The notes under the pieces are model-generated. The model saw only the letters and a list, made by a program, of their open reading frames with translations. It did not search any database and was not told the origin of the DNA. Below, in pieces: positions 34,585 to 42,683 of a stretch of 64,000 bases of DNA. Origin of the DNA: Pedococcus cremeus (GTDB lineage Bacteria; Actinomycetota; Actinomycetes; Actinomycetales; Dermatophilaceae); the NCBI RefSeq assembly GCF_900111375.1, contig NZ_FOHB01000003.1:124001-188000 (forward strand), in the 5' to 3' direction. The position numbers were made by a program, and so were the translations under genes. Numbering within the stretch: position 1 is the first letter of the stretch; each line of letters begins with the position of its first letter.

Positions 34585-34920
34585 ATGGCTGACCCGACAA
34601 GCCCCGTCGAGCGGCTTCCCATCCGGATGCTGCACGACCGCGTCCTCGTCTCGATGGAGAACGAGGGCGAGCGCCGCTCCGGCGGCGGCATCGTCATCCC
34701 CGCGACCGCCAGCGTCGGCAAGCGGCTGGCCTGGGCGACCGTCGTCGCGGTCGGCGCCAGCGTGCGCCAGGTGAAGGTCGACGACCGCGTCCTCTTCGAC
34801 CCCGAGGACCGCGCCGAGGTCGAGATCCAGTCCCACGACTACGTGCTGCTGCGCGAACGCGACCTCCACGCCGTGGCGGCACCGCGGGTCCAGGACGGGC
34901 AGACGGGCCTCTACCTCTAG
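34585..34920 (+). CDS. GroES-like co-chaperonin paralogue
   Basis: A 111-residue protein with the Cpn10 fold: PIRMLHDRVLVSMENEGERRSGGGIVIP, the mobile-loop region, then VVAVGASVRQVKVDDRVLFDP and DYVLLRERDLHAV. It has a 12-residue N-terminal extension and a divergent mobile loop compared with housekeeping GroES, and there is no groEL beside it. It may be a specialised or orphan co-chaperonin. The ribosome site is weak. Confidence 0.8.
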   Translation: MADPTSPVERLPIRMLHDRVLVSMENEGERRSGGGIVIPATASVGKRLAWATVVAVGASVRQVKVDDRVLFDPEDRAEVEIQSHDYVLLRERDLHAVAAPRVQDGQTGLYL

Positions 34921-34990
34921 GCAACCCTGCCTCTGCCTCAGCTGCGTGTCGCGCGCCCCGCGGTCCGCACCACGCGGGTCGGTGGCTGCC

Positions 34991-35005
34991 GGGACCTTTG
35001 CCCCT
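34991..35005 (+). promoter_or_regulatory. Possible third DosR-like box
   Basis: GGGACCTTTGCCCCT has the GGGAC-N4-GNCCC layout shared with the boxes near the alcohol dehydrogenase. It lies about 110 bp before the start of the membrane protein gene at 35104. No clear -10 is present at the expected distance, so the assignment is weak. Confidence 0.3.
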
Positions 35006-35103
35006 CCCTCCCCGCATCCGCCTGTTCCACGGTGTGGGGGTCGAACGTCGACGGGTGGGGTGACACCGCTGGGGGAGCGCGCCACCTGGGGGAGGTGGTT
35101 CGG

Positions 35104-35586
35104 GTGCTCGCCTGGAAGCTGCGGATCGTGGTCCTGTGGATCTCGCTGGCGGTCTGCCAGTCGGCCAGCACGTACCTGCTCCTGCTGCAGCCGGGGGCGG
35201 TGCGCGACCTGATGACGGGGCACCTGCAGGGAGAGGACGTCCAGGGCGCCGGTGTTCAGGTCTACACCCTGCTCTTGTGGCTCGTGCCCATGGTGATGGC
35301 GTACCTGACCCTGGTGCTCAAGGACGCCGACAACCGCGGAGTCAATGCGGTGCTCGGCGGTGGCGGTGCGCTGAACGGGGTCGCCATGCTGGTTCCCGGG
35401 CAGGGCGGGGTGACGCCCGCGGGGGTGGTCGTCGGCGCGGTCGGCGTGCTGGTCCCGCTGCTGATCCTCTGGCACGCCTGGAAGTGGCCGCGCCCGGACG
35501 AGGTGGGCACGGACCGGCGGCAGGAGAGTCGAGGCCAGGAGGGCCGGGGTCCGGAGGGCCAGGGTCACGAGGGGCGGCACCGCTGA
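35104..35586 (+). CDS. Small membrane protein of unknown function
   Basis: A 160-residue protein with about four hydrophobic segments (residues 5-25, 55-75, 85-105, 115-135) and a hydrophilic tail of near-repeats rich in Gly, Glu and Arg (RGQEGRGPEGQGHEG). GTG 35104 is chosen because GGGGGAGG (35088-35095) lies 8 nt upstream; the frame is open further 5'. I do not recognise the family. A DosR-like box upstream hints at redox or hypoxia control. Confidence 0.65.
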   Translation: MLAWKLRIVVLWISLAVCQSASTYLLLLQPGAVRDLMTGHLQGEDVQGAGVQVYTLLLWLVPMVMAYLTLVLKDADNRGVNAVLGGGGALNGVAMLVPGQGGVTPAGVVVGAVGVLVPLLILWHAWKWPRPDEVGTDRRQESRGQEGRGPEGQGHEGRHR

Positions 35587-35749
35587 CCGTGCTGTGAGGT
35601 GGTTCCAGCCGGCCTCGGCCTCGTGGGGAGAAGTAACAAATCCGTCTCGAGGCGTTTCGTCAGGGAGGAAGTGGATACGTCCCTCCCAGCGCTCCCACCG
35701 TCGTGCGCCGCATGACGGTGCCCGGAGCCGATGGACGAAAGGACACACC

Positions 35750-37132
35750 ATGACCCTGCGCCGCGTCTCCTCGCTCGCTGCAGTCACCCTCAGCGTCACC
35801 CTCGCTGCCGCCTGCGCGAAGGGAACTGGCAACGCCGCCGAGCCGCAGAGCTCCTTCAACCCCTCGGCGACGCTCAGCGGCTCCCTGCAGGTGATGGGCT
35901 TCGGCGGCGACGACGAGATCGGCCAGGTGCGGCTCGCCGAGGCCAAGAAAGCGCTGGGCAGCGGCGTGAAGGTCTCGCAGGTCAAGGGCGACCTCGACAT
36001 CCAGCAGTTCCTCTCCGCGGTGGCGTCGGGGCAGCCGCCGGAGATCGTCTACGCCAACCGCGACCAGATCGGCACCTTCGCCTCGCGCGGCGCCATCGTG
36101 CCGCTCGACTCGTGCATCAAGGGCGAGGGCATCGACACCTCGGCGTTCCGCAATCCGGCCCTCGACCAGGTCACCTTCGCCGGGCACGTCTACGGCATCC
36201 CCGAGTTCAACGTCGTCCAGATCACCCAGGCCAACAAGGACCTGCTCTCGCAGGCCGGGCTGACCGTCGACGACGTCAACGGCTCGAGCTGGGACAAGGT
36301 GACGGCTGCGAACAAGAAGCTCGCCAAGACGAGCGGCGGCAAGCTCAAGGTGATCGGGTTCGACAGCAAGCTGCCCGAGTTCCTGCCGCTGTGGGCGAAG
36401 GCCAACGGCGCGGACCTGATCTCGGCCGACGGCAAGAAGGCCCAGCTCAACGACCCCAAGGTCGTCGAGGCGCTCCAGTTCGCCGTCGGCATCTACGAGG
36501 ACCAGGGCGGCTTCAGCAAGGTGAAGGCGTTCCGCGACTCCGCGGACTTCTTCGGCAAGGGCAACCAGTTCGCCACCGGCGTGCTCGGCGCGATGCCGAT
36601 GGAGCAGTGGTACGTCAACGTGCTCAACGACGTCTCGCCGAACGCCCCCATGGTCTTCGACACCGTGCGCGGCAAGGACGGCAAGCCGCTGGCGTTCGCC
36701 TCGGGCTCGGCTTGGGCGATCCCCAAGGGCAGCAAGAACGCCCAGGCCGCCTGCCGCTTCGCCAAGGTGATGACGCAGACGGAGAGCTGGGTCAAGGCCG
36801 CCCAGAAGCGCGTGGAGCTGCGCCAGAAGGAGGGCAAGGTCTTCACCGGCCTGCTGACCGGCAACGCCAAGGCCGACGAGGAGGTCCGCAAGCTGGTCAA
36901 GCCGAGCGGCAACCCGACGTGGGACAGCGCGGTGGAGAAGACGTATGCCGCGAACGACGCGACCTTCTCGCTGCCGGCCAACCCGGCTGACGCCGAGTTC
37001 AAGACGGCCTGGCAGGACGCCGTGAACCGGGTCCTCAACGGCCAGCAGGAGCCGAAGGCGGCCCTCGACCAGGCGCAGCAGGAGGCGCAGAAGGCGCTCG
37101 ACGCAGCCTGGGCGGAGTGGGACAAGAAGTGA
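35750..37132 (+). CDS. Sugar ABC transporter substrate-binding lipoprotein
   Basis: A 460-residue extracytoplasmic solute-binding protein (family 1). The signal peptide ends in LAAACAKG with the lipid-modified cysteine near residue 23. The body shows the typical SAVASGQPPEIVYANRDQIGTFASRG and YGIPEFNVVQ segments, with GSAWAIPKGSKN later. The C-terminal 40 residues are rich in Ala and Gln and likely helical. AAAGGA lies 7 nt before ATG 35750. The gene overlaps the permease gene by GTGA. The sugar is not identifiable. The 163-bp region upstream shows no operator I can assign. Confidence 0.88.
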   Translation: MTLRRVSSLAAVTLSVTLAAACAKGTGNAAEPQSSFNPSATLSGSLQVMGFGGDDEIGQVRLAEAKKALGSGVKVSQVKGDLDIQQFLSAVASGQPPEIVYANRDQIGTFASRGAIVPLDSCIKGEGIDTSAFRNPALDQVTFAGHVYGIPEFNVVQITQANKDLLSQAGLTVDDVNGSSWDKVTAANKKLAKTSGGKLKVIGFDSKLPEFLPLWAKANGADLISADGKKAQLNDPKVVEALQFAVGIYEDQGGFSKVKAFRDSADFFGKGNQFATGVLGAMPMEQWYVNVLNDVSPNAPMVFDTVRGKDGKPLAFASGSAWAIPKGSKNAQAACRFAKVMTQTESWVKAAQKRVELRQKEGKVFTGLLTGNAKADEEVRKLVKPSGNPTWDSAVEKTYAANDATFSLPANPADAEFKTAWQDAVNRVLNGQQEPKAALDQAQQEAQKALDAAWAEWDKK

Positions 37133-38097
37133 CGAGCACCGCTGTCCCCGCGGGCTCCGGGGCCACCCCACGGCCGCCGGGGCGCCCGCGCAAGGCGCGG
37201 AGCATGCGGCGCTCCGAGACGCGCGCCGCGTGGCTCTTCATCAGTCCCTGGGTGGTCGGGTTCCTCGTCTTCACCGCCTACCCGGTGCTCTACACGGCAT
37301 ACCTGTCGCTCACGGACTACGACGTCATCAACGACCCGCACTTCGTGGGGCTGGAGAACTTCCGCACCCTCATGGACGACCCCAAGGTCGCGCTGGCGCT
37401 GCGCAACACCGCGGTCTTCGTGGTGATGTCGGTGCCGACGCACCTGCTCATCGCGCTGTTCCTGGCCCTGCTCCTCAACCGGGCGGGGCGGGCGTCGGGG
37501 TTCTTCCGCACCGCGTTCTTCCTGCCGAAGATGACGCCGCCGGTGGCAGTGGGCATCCTGCTGCTGCTGCTCTTCAACGGCCAGAGCGGGCTCATCAACC
37601 GCGTGCTCGGCAGCGTGGGCATCGACGGCCCGGCATGGACGACCGACCCCACGTGGGTCAAGCCCGGCCTGGTGATGATGACCCTCTGGACGGTCGGCGG
37701 CTCGGTGGTGATCCTGCTCGCCGCCCTGCGCAGCGTGCCGCAGGAGCTCTACGACGCAGCGCGGGTCGACGGCGCCGGCTGGTGGCGCCAGACGTGGCAC
37801 GTCACGGTCCCCATGATCAGTGGTGCCCTCTTCTTCGTGTTCATCGTCAACACGATCCACGCGTTCCAGTCCTTCACCGAGGCCTACACGGCGTACTTCG
37901 GCTCGGGCAACACCACCTACAGCAACGACGCGGCGCTGTTCTACGCGATCTACCTGTTCCAGCAGGCGTTCCAGTTCCTGCACATGGGCTACGCGTCCGC
38001 GCTGGCCTGGCTGCTGTTCGTCGTGATCATGCTCGTGACGCTGGTGCAGTTCCGCGTCAGCAAGCGGTTCGTCTTCTACGAAGGGGAGCAGCGATGA
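37129..38097 (+). CDS. Sugar ABC transporter permease (MalF/UgpA type)
   Basis: A 322-residue permease with six helices after a 35-residue basic, Pro/Arg-rich N terminus. The cytoplasmic EAA loop is PQELYDAARVDGAGWWRQTWHVTVP, which docks the ATPase. GTG 37129 overlaps the binding-protein stop. It forms the heterodimer with the next gene. Confidence 0.91.
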   Translation: MTSTAVPAGSGATPRPPGRPRKARSMRRSETRAAWLFISPWVVGFLVFTAYPVLYTAYLSLTDYDVINDPHFVGLENFRTLMDDPKVALALRNTAVFVVMSVPTHLLIALFLALLLNRAGRASGFFRTAFFLPKMTPPVAVGILLLLLFNGQSGLINRVLGSVGIDGPAWTTDPTWVKPGLVMMTLWTVGGSVVILLAALRSVPQELYDAARVDGAGWWRQTWHVTVPMISGALFFVFIVNTIHAFQSFTEAYTAYFGSGNTTYSNDAALFYAIYLFQQAFQFLHMGYASALAWLLFVVIMLVTLVQFRVSKRFVFYEGEQR

Positions 38098-39017
38098 CCG
38101 CCGTCGGGGCACCCCAGGAACGGGCCGAGCTCGCGCCGCTGGTCACCGAACCCGAGCGGCCGGCACCAGCGCGGCGGTCGCCGCGCCGGCGGGGCAGGAT
38201 GGCCAGCTGGCTGCTGTATGCCGCGCTGGCCGCGGTCACGGTGGCGTTCGTCTACCCGTTCGTGTGGCTCGTCAGCGCGTCGTTCAAGCCGCGCTCGGAG
38301 GTCTTCGACAACAAGCTCATCCCCGACACCTTCACCCTCGACAACTACGTGCAGGTGTGGCACGAGGCGCCGATGGCCCTGTGGCTCCTCAACACCGTGA
38401 TCGTCACGGTGCTGGCGACGGCGGCGGTGACCGTCTCGAGCGCCATGGTGGCGTGGGGGTTCAGCTACTTCCGGTTCCGCGGACGGGGGCCGCTGTTCGG
38501 CCTGGTGCTGGCGACGATGATGCTGCCCGGTGCGGTGACGATGATCCCGACCTACCTGATCTGGAACTCGCTGGGCCAGGTCGGCACGCTGACGCCGCTG
38601 TGGGCGCAGAACCTCTTCGGCAGCGCCTTCTACATCTTCCTGCTGCGGCAGTTCTTCCTCGGCCTGCCGAGGGAGCTGTTCGAGGCGGCGCGGATGGACG
38701 GCGCCAACCAGTGGCAGGTGTTCACCCGCATCGCGCTTCCCCTCACCAGGCCGGCGCTCGTCGTCACCGCGCTGTTCGAGTTCCAGGCGGCGTGGACCGA
38801 CCTGATGCGGCCCCTGATCTACCTGCGCGACTCGAGCACCTTCACCATCCCGCGGGGGCTGAAGGCGATGCTCGACCAGTTCGGCTTCGGAGGGGAGTGG
38901 CACTGGGAGATCGTGGTCACCGCCAGCGTCATCGCCACCGTGCCGATGATCGTGCTGTTCTTCCTGGGTCAGCGGCACTTCGTGGAGGGCATCGCCACCA
39001 CGGGCTCGAAGGGCTGA
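38094..39017 (+). CDS. Sugar ABC transporter permease (MalG/UgpE type)
   Basis: A 307-residue permease with a roughly 37-residue charged N terminus and six helices. The EAA loop reads PRELFEAARMDGANQWQVFTRIALP. ATG 38094 overlaps the previous stop (ATGA). The operon ends here without an ATPase gene; a shared MsiK-like ATPase encoded elsewhere is the likely motor, as known for actinobacterial sugar importers. Confidence 0.91.
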   Translation: MTAVGAPQERAELAPLVTEPERPAPARRSPRRRGRMASWLLYAALAAVTVAFVYPFVWLVSASFKPRSEVFDNKLIPDTFTLDNYVQVWHEAPMALWLLNTVIVTVLATAAVTVSSAMVAWGFSYFRFRGRGPLFGLVLATMMLPGAVTMIPTYLIWNSLGQVGTLTPLWAQNLFGSAFYIFLLRQFFLGLPRELFEAARMDGANQWQVFTRIALPLTRPALVVTALFEFQAAWTDLMRPLIYLRDSSTFTIPRGLKAMLDQFGFGGEWHWEIVVTASVIATVPMIVLFFLGQRHFVEGIATTGSKG

Positions 39018-39027
39018 GCCCTGCGGG

Positions 39028-39060
39028 CTGAGCCGCTGTCCGAGGAGGGCGGCGGCTCAG
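39028..39060. terminator. Hairpin between convergent permease and DUF2510 genes
   Basis: CTGAGCCGC (39028-39036) pairs with GCGGCTCAG (39052-39060) around a 15-nt loop. It lies 10 bp after the permease stop and includes the stop codon of the convergent small gene. There is no T-tract. Confidence 0.4.
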
Positions 39061-39209
39061 CGCCGCGTGCGCTCCTGCACCTGCTCGAGGTACGGGCTGC
39101 TGCGGGGGATCACCACCGGTGCGCGGCGATCGGTCCACTTCTGGCCGTCCCAGTACCGACGCTGCCGCTCAACCTGGGGATCGGGATACCACCCAGCGGG
39201 TGCGGGCAT
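39057..39209 (-). CDS. DUF2510 mini-protein
   Basis: A 50-residue protein that is almost entirely one DUF2510 motif: AGWYPDP near the N terminus and RYWDGQKWTDRR in the middle. In larger actinobacterial proteins this motif is attached to membrane domains; here it stands alone. GGGAG lies 9 nt before ATG 39209. The function is unknown. Confidence 0.72.
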   Translation of the reverse strand: MPAPAGWYPDPQVERQRRYWDGQKWTDRRAPVVIPRSSPYLEQVQERTRR

Positions 39210-39287
39210 GACTGCACTCCCTGCTCGTCCTGCGCAGGCGGCGCCGTTGCCGTCCGCGCGGCGGTCTCGACCCTCTCCACCGCCACG

Positions 39288-39308
39288 AAAAAGTGTGACC
39301 GACCACAC
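39288..39308 (-). terminator. Short hairpin with T-tract downstream of the YrhK-like gene
   Basis: On the minus strand GTGTG-GTCGGT-CACAC is followed by TTTTT. It lies 102 bp past the stop of the YrhK-like gene and before the DUF2510 gene. The stem is only 5 bp. The rest of the 200-bp gap (39210-39409) shows no gene. Confidence 0.45.
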
Positions 39309-39409
39309 CCGTGCGGCACGGCAGGCGCGCCCGAATGCCATCCGTTCTCCTGATGCGGCCTAGGACCTCCGGTCGACTCCGCGTGGTGGAACTCAAGAGG
39401 GCGCAGAGC

Positions 39410-40312
39410 TCAGGCCGGCTGCCGGGGTGGCTGGCCGCCCGCCATGCCCTCGCGCAGCAGCAGGGCCGCACCGACGAGGAACGCCGCTGCGCCAAGGCAC
39501 GTGGTGGCGTTCGCGACGCGCTGGTCGAGGTCCGCGCTCGTGGCGGGCAGGACGAACCCCGCCACGGCGGAGGCCGCGAACGCCACGCAGCCGAAGAGGT
39601 TGACCGACACGATGGCCCCCTCCAACGACCGTGGGGGACGGGCGAGCGGGCGGCCCGACACCTCCAGGTACGCGAGGTAGCCGGACACCAGGAAGCACAG
39701 GGAGCCGAGGGCGTCGGGTCGCCAGACCACCTTGTCGTAGGACGGGCTCGTCGTCGCCGTGGTGAGAGCCCGGAAGGTGGTGGCGTTGAAGAAGAGGGTT
39801 CCGAGGAGCTGGAGCCCGCTGCTCCACCAGTCGATCCTCGCCGGTTCCCAGCGCACCAGACGCACCCGGACCGCTGACGGCGCTCGCGGTCCGCGGTCGG
39901 CGTTGATGGTCTCCAGCCACTGCAGCGCGGCGGCCGTGGTGAAGAACAACGAGCCGACGAAGAAGGTCACGCCGTCAGCGCTCGCCCCGACCCACGCGAG
40001 GTAGGGCGGGAGCGGCGCGACCACGAAGCAGGCCGAGCCGAGGATGAAGAGCACCCCGATCCACCACGACACCCGGTGCGGCGCCCACAGGAGGTGCTCC
40101 CGATGGCCCGGTTGCCGAAGGAGGCGGGAGCCGAGCTTGCGGTGACGTCGGGAGGACCACTGGACCGTCCGCCCGTCCCGGTCCCGGAAGGTCACTGCGG
40201 TGGTGAACCACCAGGCACGTCGTCGCCCCACCACTGTCCACCCCTGAGGGGTGGCGGGGTACTCCTCACCTGACGGCGCACGGCCGCGTCGGGAGGTGGG
40301 GGTTCGAGCCAC
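39410..40312 (-). CDS. YrhK-like multi-helix membrane protein
   Basis: A protein of about 300 residues with roughly eight helices. The repeated aromatic pattern (SWWIGVLFILGSACFVV; DWWSSGLQLLGTLFFNATTF; WRPDALGSLCFLVSGYLAYLEV) resembles YrhK-domain proteins. GTG 40312 lies 14 bp after the glutamate decarboxylase stop, so the two may be cotranscribed; upstream in-frame codons overlap that gene and were excluded. The function is unknown. It is not a GadC antiporter. Confidence 0.65.
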   Translation of the reverse strand: MARTPTSRRGRAPSGEEYPATPQGWTVVGRRRAWWFTTAVTFRDRDGRTVQWSSRRHRKLGSRLLRQPGHREHLLWAPHRVSWWIGVLFILGSACFVVAPLPPYLAWVGASADGVTFFVGSLFFTTAAALQWLETINADRGPRAPSAVRVRLVRWEPARIDWWSSGLQLLGTLFFNATTFRALTTATTSPSYDKVVWRPDALGSLCFLVSGYLAYLEVSGRPLARPPRSLEGAIVSVNLFGCVAFAASAVAGFVLPATSADLDQRVANATTCLGAAAFLVGAALLLREGMAGGQPPRQPA

Positions 40313-40326
40313 GGCCGGACCCGGGG

Positions 40327-41712
40327 TCAGTGGTGGAAGCTGCTCGGCTGTTCCTCGTGCGGCATGGCCGCATCGAGGTGGTCCAGCCACCGCGTCGCGT
40401 CCCGTAGGTCGCGCAGGAAGAGGTCGGCCATGTCGTGGCTGAACCCGTTGCGGACGACGACCCGCAGCACCGCGAGGTCTTCCCGCTTCGGCGGCATGGT
40501 GTAGGCCGGCACGAGCCAACCGCGTTCGCGCAGCTTCCTCGAGACGTCGTAGACGGTGTACTTGGAGACCTCACCGCTCATGGCGAAGCAGACGACGGGC
40601 AGGTCGGTGCCTCCGGCGACGAGGTCGTACTCCGGCATGTCCTCCACCGCCCGTGCGATGTGCAGGGCGACGTCGCGGCAGGCCTGCTGCACCAGTCGGT
40701 AGCCGTCCATCCCCAGCCGCAGGAACTGGAAGTACTGGAGAATGACCTGCGCGCCCGGCCGCGAGAAGTTGAGGGCGAACGTGGGCATGTCCCCGCCGAG
40801 GTAGTTGACGTGGAAGACGAGGTCCTCGGGCAGGTGCTCGGCGTCGCGCCACAGCACCCAGCCGACCCCGGGGTAGACCAGTCCGAACTTGTGGCCCGAG
40901 CTCTGGATCGACACCACGCGGGGCAGGCGGAAGTCCCACGGCAGCTCCGGCTGCAGGAACGGTGCCACGAAGCCTCCCGAGGCGGCGTCGACGTGCACCG
41001 GCACCGAGACCCCGCTGCTCGCCTCGTACCGGTCGAGCGCCTCGCAGATCTCCAGCACCGGCTCGTAGCTGCCGTCCATGGTCGAGCCGAGCACGGCCAC
41101 GACCCCGATGGTGTTCTCGTCGACGTGCTCGAGCAGCCGGTCGGCGGTCAGGTGGAAGACGTTCCCCTCGCAGGGCACGTAGCGGGGCTCGACCTCCCAG
41201 TAGTTGGCGAACTTCTCCCAGACCACCTGCACGTTGGCGCCCATGACGATGTTGGGCCGGTCGGTCGGCTGGCCGGCCTGCCGGCGCGCCTGCTGCCACC
41301 GGCGCTTGAGGGCGAGGCCGGCGAGCATGCATCCCTCCGAGCTGCCCGTGGTCGAGGTCCCGACCGCCTCGGCGCCGTACGGGGCGTGCCACAGCTCGGC
41401 GAGCATCGTCACGCACCGCGACTCGATCTCCGCGGTCTGTGGGTACTCGTCCTTGTCGATCATGTTCTTGTCGAAGGTGGCCGCGTAGAGGCGGTCGGCC
41501 TCCTCGTCCATCCAGGTCGTCACGAAGGTCGCCAGGTTGAACCGGGCGTTCCCGTCGAGCATCACCTCGTCGAGGACGATCTGGTATGCCGTCCCGGGCA
41601 GCATCTCCCGTTCCGGGAGCCGGTCCTTGGGCACGTGCTGCATCCCTGCGCGGGTGAACCGCGGGACGATGGTGGACTCCGCCTCCGCAGCACGCCTCCT
41701 GTGTACGGCCAT
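40327..41712 (-). CDS. gad: Glutamate decarboxylase
   Basis: A 461-residue PLP enzyme making GABA from glutamate while consuming a proton, as in acid resistance. PLP lysine K275 lies in SSGHKFGLVYPG. Other hallmarks are TTGSSEGCMLAGLALKRRW, HVDAASGGFVAPF, NFSRPGAQVI and AYTMPP. GGGAGG precedes ATG 41712. The length matches GadA/B. No glutamate/GABA antiporter gene is nearby. Confidence 0.95.
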   Translation of the reverse strand: MAVHRRRAAEAESTIVPRFTRAGMQHVPKDRLPEREMLPGTAYQIVLDEVMLDGNARFNLATFVTTWMDEEADRLYAATFDKNMIDKDEYPQTAEIESRCVTMLAELWHAPYGAEAVGTSTTGSSEGCMLAGLALKRRWQQARRQAGQPTDRPNIVMGANVQVVWEKFANYWEVEPRYVPCEGNVFHLTADRLLEHVDENTIGVVAVLGSTMDGSYEPVLEICEALDRYEASSGVSVPVHVDAASGGFVAPFLQPELPWDFRLPRVVSIQSSGHKFGLVYPGVGWVLWRDAEHLPEDLVFHVNYLGGDMPTFALNFSRPGAQVILQYFQFLRLGMDGYRLVQQACRDVALHIARAVEDMPEYDLVAGGTDLPVVCFAMSGEVSKYTVYDVSRKLRERGWLVPAYTMPPKREDLAVLRVVVRNGFSHDMADLFLRDLRDATRWLDHLDAAMPHEEQPSSFHH

Positions 41713-41841
41713 GGCCGCGCCTCCCTTGGTCTCTGGGTGTGCTTGGTCTGTGGGTGTGCCGACCAGCCAACCGGGAAACAGGGCGCGCTTCCTCACCCGC
41801 GCCGGGTGACCGCCGCAGGCCAGACGCGCAGAAGAGGGGAG

Positions 41842-41882
41842 AAAACGCCACCGCCCCGGGCCATCTCTGGACCGGGGCGGTG
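41842..41882 (-). terminator. Rho-independent terminator of tRNA-Lys
   Basis: CACCGCCCCGG (41849-41859) pairs with CCGGGGCGGTG (41872-41882), an 11-bp stem. On the minus strand it is followed by GCGTTTT. It lies 8 bp past the tRNA 3' end. The remaining 130 bp up to the decarboxylase start show no gene. Confidence 0.75.
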
Positions 41883-41889
41883 GGGGTGG

Positions 41890-41962
<73 letters not shown>

Positions 41963-42021
41963 AACGGGAAAGAACGTTAGCACCTGTCGGACCGCAGGAC
42001 GAAATCGGCGGTCCCTGCAGG

Positions 42022-42648
42022 TCATTCGCCGTTCCGTCGCCCCCTCTGCCAGGCCAGTGCGCCGCCGGCGACAGCCGCGAGAACGACCACGCCGAGTCCC
42101 CAGAGGAGCGCGGTCGACGGGCCGTCGTCGCTCCCGGTGACCGCTGCGGAGGCACCGGTGGGGACGCTCGAGGGGGACGCGGAGGGGCTGGCGCTGCCGG
42201 GGTCGGACGAGGCGGAGGACGACGCGGTCGAGGTGGAGGTCGCGGCGGCGGGAAGCGCCACCGTGAAGCTCGCCTTCTGCGAGACGGGGTGGCCGTCCTC
42301 GCTGACCACGCGGAAGGCCACGGTGTAGCGCCCGGAGCCCACCGGCTCCAGCTGCTGGGTCACCGTCTCGCCGCTGACGACCGCCCTGCCCGACGCCACC
42401 GAGCCGCCCTTGGCGTCGGTCACCGTGACGGTCGCGAAGCTCGTGCTGATCGGCTCGTTGAACGTCAGCACGACCTTCGTGGGCGCGGTCTTGACGGTCG
42501 AGCCGGCCGCGGGCGTCATGGAGCGCAGGGTTGCGTGCGCGGAGGCCTCGAGGGCGGTGGCCAGCGACGAGAGCACCGCGAGCAGCATCGACAGCACGGC
42601 CACCCACACCGAGATCCGGATCAGTTTCTTCTTGCCCTCAGACTCCAT
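42022..42648 (-). CDS. CopC-domain copper-binding protein, membrane-anchored
   Basis: A 208-residue exported protein. A signal helix (residues 10-33) ends ASA, so the mature protein starts at His38, the amino-terminal histidine used by CopC for Cu(II). The second histidine appears in VSEDGHPVS. A Ser/Thr/Pro-rich linker (about 135-165) leads to a C-terminal helix and a positive tail (WQRGRRNGE). It probably handles copper outside the membrane. ATG 42648 is chosen; an ATG five codons upstream is possible. Confidence 0.88.
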   Translation of the reverse strand: MESEGKKKLIRISVWVAVLSMLLAVLSSLATALEASAHATLRSMTPAAGSTVKTAPTKVVLTFNEPISTSFATVTVTDAKGGSVASGRAVVSGETVTQQLEPVGSGRYTVAFRVVSEDGHPVSQKASFTVALPAAATSTSTASSSASSDPGSASPSASPSSVPTGASAAVTGSDDGPSTALLWGLGVVVLAAVAGGALAWQRGRRNGE

Positions 42649-42683
42649 GAACACGCCCCCCATCCTCGCCCACGCCGCGTGCG

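Noticed and set aside
39293-39308. GTGTGACCGACCACAC as a partner operator of the GTGACC array
   Set aside because: It shares about 12 bases with one array unit, but the T-tract on the minus strand makes a terminator the simpler reading, and there is only one unit.
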